DNA from: an uncultured SAR116 cluster alpha proteobacterium
Lineage (GTDB): Bacteria > Pseudomonadota > Alphaproteobacteria > Puniceispirillales > Marisalimonadaceae
Assembly (NCBI GenBank): GCA_902543145.1
Contig: CACBXG010000006.1
Span: 38,531-102,530 of the forward strand
Direction: 5' to 3'
Length of the DNA: 64,000 nucleotides
Part shown: positions 62,706-64,000 of the stretch, piece by piece
Layout: every line of letters begins with the position of its first letter
Position numbering within the stretch: the first letter of the stretch is position 1
Translations under genes and position numbers: made by a program
The notes under the pieces: generated by a model
Told to the model about the DNA's origin: nothing
The model's database searches: none
Seen by the model: only the letters and a program-made list of their open reading frames with translations

Positions 62706-63474
62706 TAGATCAAATTTTGGAAAAGGTGAATATGATGGTGTCATTGCACCAGAAGCTGCTAATAATGCAACTGCTGGTGGAGCATTAATTATGATGATGG
62801 CGCTCGGTATTCCTGGAGATATTGTGACAGCAGTTATGTTAGGAGCATTAATGATCCACAATATCATTCCTGGTCCAACATTCATTCAAGACGAACCATT
62901 ATTAGCTTACGGTGTTTTTATAGCGTTTTTCGTTGCTCATTTCTTTATGGTTGGATTACAGGCATTCTCATTAAGAATATTTTTACTTGTTACGAAAATC
63001 CCAATGTATGTATTAGCTTCAGTTATTCTAGCATACTGTGCTATTGGAGTTTTCGCATTACACAATATAGTTTTTGATATATGGGTTATGTTCTTTTTTG
63101 GAGTAATTGGATATTTTATGAAAAAATTAGGGTTTCCTCTTGCTCCTATGATACTTGGTGTTGTCTTAGGTAAATTGGCAGAACTTAACTTAGCTAGAGC
63201 TACTGGAATAAGCGATGATATGTTGTTATTTATTTCAAGGCCATGGTCATTGTTTTTCTTATTGATGGCAGTAATCTCTGTAATATTCCCTTTTTATCAA
63301 GAAGCTAAGAAAGAAACATTGTTCGCAAAACTTTATGTTCCAGTTTCTATGATTGTATTGTCACTACCATTATTTTTGATGGGTAGTCCTGTAAGAATGA
63401 TAGTAGCCGTAATATTAGTTTTAACTGGTGCATATTTCTTATATAAAAGGACCAGCTCTTTAAAAGCTACCTAA
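62677..63474 (+). CDS. TctA large permease, C-terminal part, out of frame with the first
   Basis: This frame continues TctA directly after the A8 tract with ASPNRSNFGKGEYDGVIAPEAANNATAGGALIMMMALGIPGDIVTAVMLGALMIHNIIPGP, the most conserved TctA segment, then the C-terminal helices. The nominal ATG at 62677 and its first ~6 codons overlap the upstream frame and are unlikely to be a true start; no ribosome site is seen there. The 3' end overlaps the convergent cupin gene by 8 bp. Confidence 0.88.
   Translation: MIKQKKASPNRSNFGKGEYDGVIAPEAANNATAGGALIMMMALGIPGDIVTAVMLGALMIHNIIPGPTFIQDEPLLAYGVFIAFFVAHFFMVGLQAFSLRIFLLVTKIPMYVLASVILAYCAIGVFALHNIVFDIWVMFFFGVIGYFMKKLGFPLAPMILGVVLGKLAELNLARATGISDDMLLFISRPWSLFFLLMAVISVIFPFYQEAKKETLFAKLYVPVSMIVLSLPLFLMGSPVRMIVAVILVLTGAYFLYKRTSSLKAT
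62687..62694 (+). other. A8 homopolymer at the tctA frame break
   Basis: The eight-base A run reads GCA AAA AAA AGC in the upstream frame. Removing one A gives GCA AAA AAA GCT TCA CCT, joining the two conserved halves of TctA without loss. Such runs are common sites of indels, sequencing error and transcriptional slippage. Confidence 0.85.
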
Positions 63475-63994
63475 TGAGTTGGTTTACATATTCTTCGCCT
63501 AAACCCATTTTGATAAAATGTTTTTTAGCTGCTTCAATTCTATCAAAAACATCAGTCGTGCCAATCGTGTTTCCATCTTCATCGCAAAAAATTAAAGCAC
63601 CAGAATTGTGAAATAATGTAATCATTTCTTCACAATCCTCATCAACAACTAGTGTGTGGATTTCACCTGGAGGCTCAAACAAATAAGACCCTTCTTTGGC
63701 AACCCAATCATGCTCAAGGTATCTCCATGAACCTTTAATTACGAAACCATGAACTGGAGCGGGATGTCTGTGTCTAGATAAAAAGCCACCACCGATAACC
63801 TTTGTGAGATGAACCCAATAACCTTGACTAACATTATAGCATAATGGTCTTGACCAACGACCAGGAGATAAGGGAACCCAAAGTCTATCGTCATCTTTGG
63901 AAAAACTATCTTCAATAAAAATATCTGGGATTATATTTCCTGGTTTTGGTCCGCTATATGGCGGAGGAAAAATATTTTTAGTAAAATCGTCCAT
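63467..63994 (-). CDS. Cupin protein, 2,4'-dihydroxyacetophenone dioxygenase-like
   Basis: This 175-residue single-domain cupin has metal-ligand motifs LSRHRHPAPVHGFVIKGSWRYLEHDWVAKEGSYLFEPPGEIHTLVV, close to the pattern I associate with 2,4'-dihydroxyacetophenone dioxygenase-type proteins, non-haem enzymes that cleave C-C bonds. The substrate is not determinable. It is convergent with tctA, overlapping by 8 bp. Its start ATG (63994) is 6 bp from the window end, so its promoter is outside. Confidence 0.78.
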   Translation of the reverse strand: MDDFTKNIFPPPYSGPKPGNIIPDIFIEDSFSKDDDRLWVPLSPGRWSRPLCYNVSQGYWVHLTKVIGGGFLSRHRHPAPVHGFVIKGSWRYLEHDWVAKEGSYLFEPPGEIHTLVVDEDCEEMITLFHNSGALIFCDEDGNTIGTTDVFDRIEAAKKHFIKMGLGEEYVNQLIR

Positions 63995-64000
63995 CTTAAA

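Noticed and set aside
62677-63474. Second tctA frame as an independent gene with its own start
   Set aside because: Conservation runs straight from the first frame into the second at the A8 tract, and no ribosome site precedes 62677.
1-64000. tRNA, rRNA, CRISPR, insertion sequence, phage or integrase features
   Set aside because: Gaps are short and none contains a cloverleaf, spaced repeats, transposase or integrase motifs that I could read by eye.

Overview
The window comes from a strongly AT-rich, compact, flagellated Gram-negative bacterium, most likely an alphaproteobacterium. The evidence is a set of alphaproteobacterial neighbourhoods and families: rpmG-rnr-topA-plsY-pyrC-pyrB-ruvX-gatCAB, DUF2066-perM-hdaA, an EipB/DUF1849 protein, a 42-residue aa3-oxidase subunit IV, and rpsF-rpsR-rplI-dnaB-alr followed by radA-cvpA-purF. 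Very low GC, gaps of a few bases, many 1-4 nt gene overlaps and a tripartite tricarboxylate (TTT) transporter suggest a streamlined marine lineage. Naming SAR116-, HIMB59- or AEGEAN-169-like groups would be a guess. The standard genetic code fits, and TTG starts are used several times.

Layout. (1) 1-12206, plus strand: a flagellar basal-body, C-ring and export cluster, fliF (5' cut by the window edge)-fliG-fliH-fliI-fliJ, then fliK-fliL-fliM-fliN, then fliO-fliP-fliQ-fliR-flhB. Two very good sigma-54 (-24/-12) sites lie directly upstream of fliK and fliO, so the cluster is probably three transcription units, two of them RpoN-dependent. (2) 12222-14141: four uncharacterised genes in line behind flhB: a small membrane protein, a four-Cys mini-protein, a membrane coiled-coil protein and a PDZ-like membrane protein. 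(3) 14138-23825, minus strand: one long housekeeping unit running rpsF-rpsR-rplI-dnaB-alr-mlaE-mlaF-radA-cvpA-purF-SDR. (4) 24009-28915, plus: fatty acid synthesis fabD-fabG-acpP-fabF, then mltG and gmk. (5) 28919-34282, minus: envelope block lptF-lptG-surA-pdxA-rsmA. (6) pepA and ndk (plus), subunit IV of cytochrome oxidase and purM (minus), then DUF2066-perM-hdaA (plus), rnd (minus), eipB (plus). (7) 42925-51327, minus: ruvX, pyrB, a degenerate dihydroorotase, plsY, topA, rnr, rpmG; gatC-gatA-gatB diverge from ruvX. (8) 54593-63994: an accessory metabolic region with a DMT exporter, an aldo/keto reductase, a ketopantoate-reductase-like protein, an aspartate-dehydrogenase-like protein, a gamma-glutamyltransferase, a TctC-TctB-TctA uptake system whose tctA is frameshifted at an A8 tract, and a cupin dioxygenase-like protein.

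How it works together. Region 1 builds the MS ring, C ring and type III export gate, and region 2 probably rides on the same transcript. The central blocks cover replication, translation, lipid, purine, pyrimidine and envelope synthesis, but several usual neighbours are absent from their slots (lptD, dprA, holC, ppk, mlaD), consistent with streamlining. The last region looks like uptake and breakdown of a small organic acid or glutamyl/amino compound.

No gene-free stretch exceeds 300 bases; the longest is about 183 bp between rpsF and fabD. I saw no rRNA, tRNA, CRISPR array, insertion sequence, integrase or phage gene. Two genes absent from the ORF track were found by reading the minus strand: rpmG (42925-43092) and the cytochrome oxidase subunit IV gene (36347-36475).
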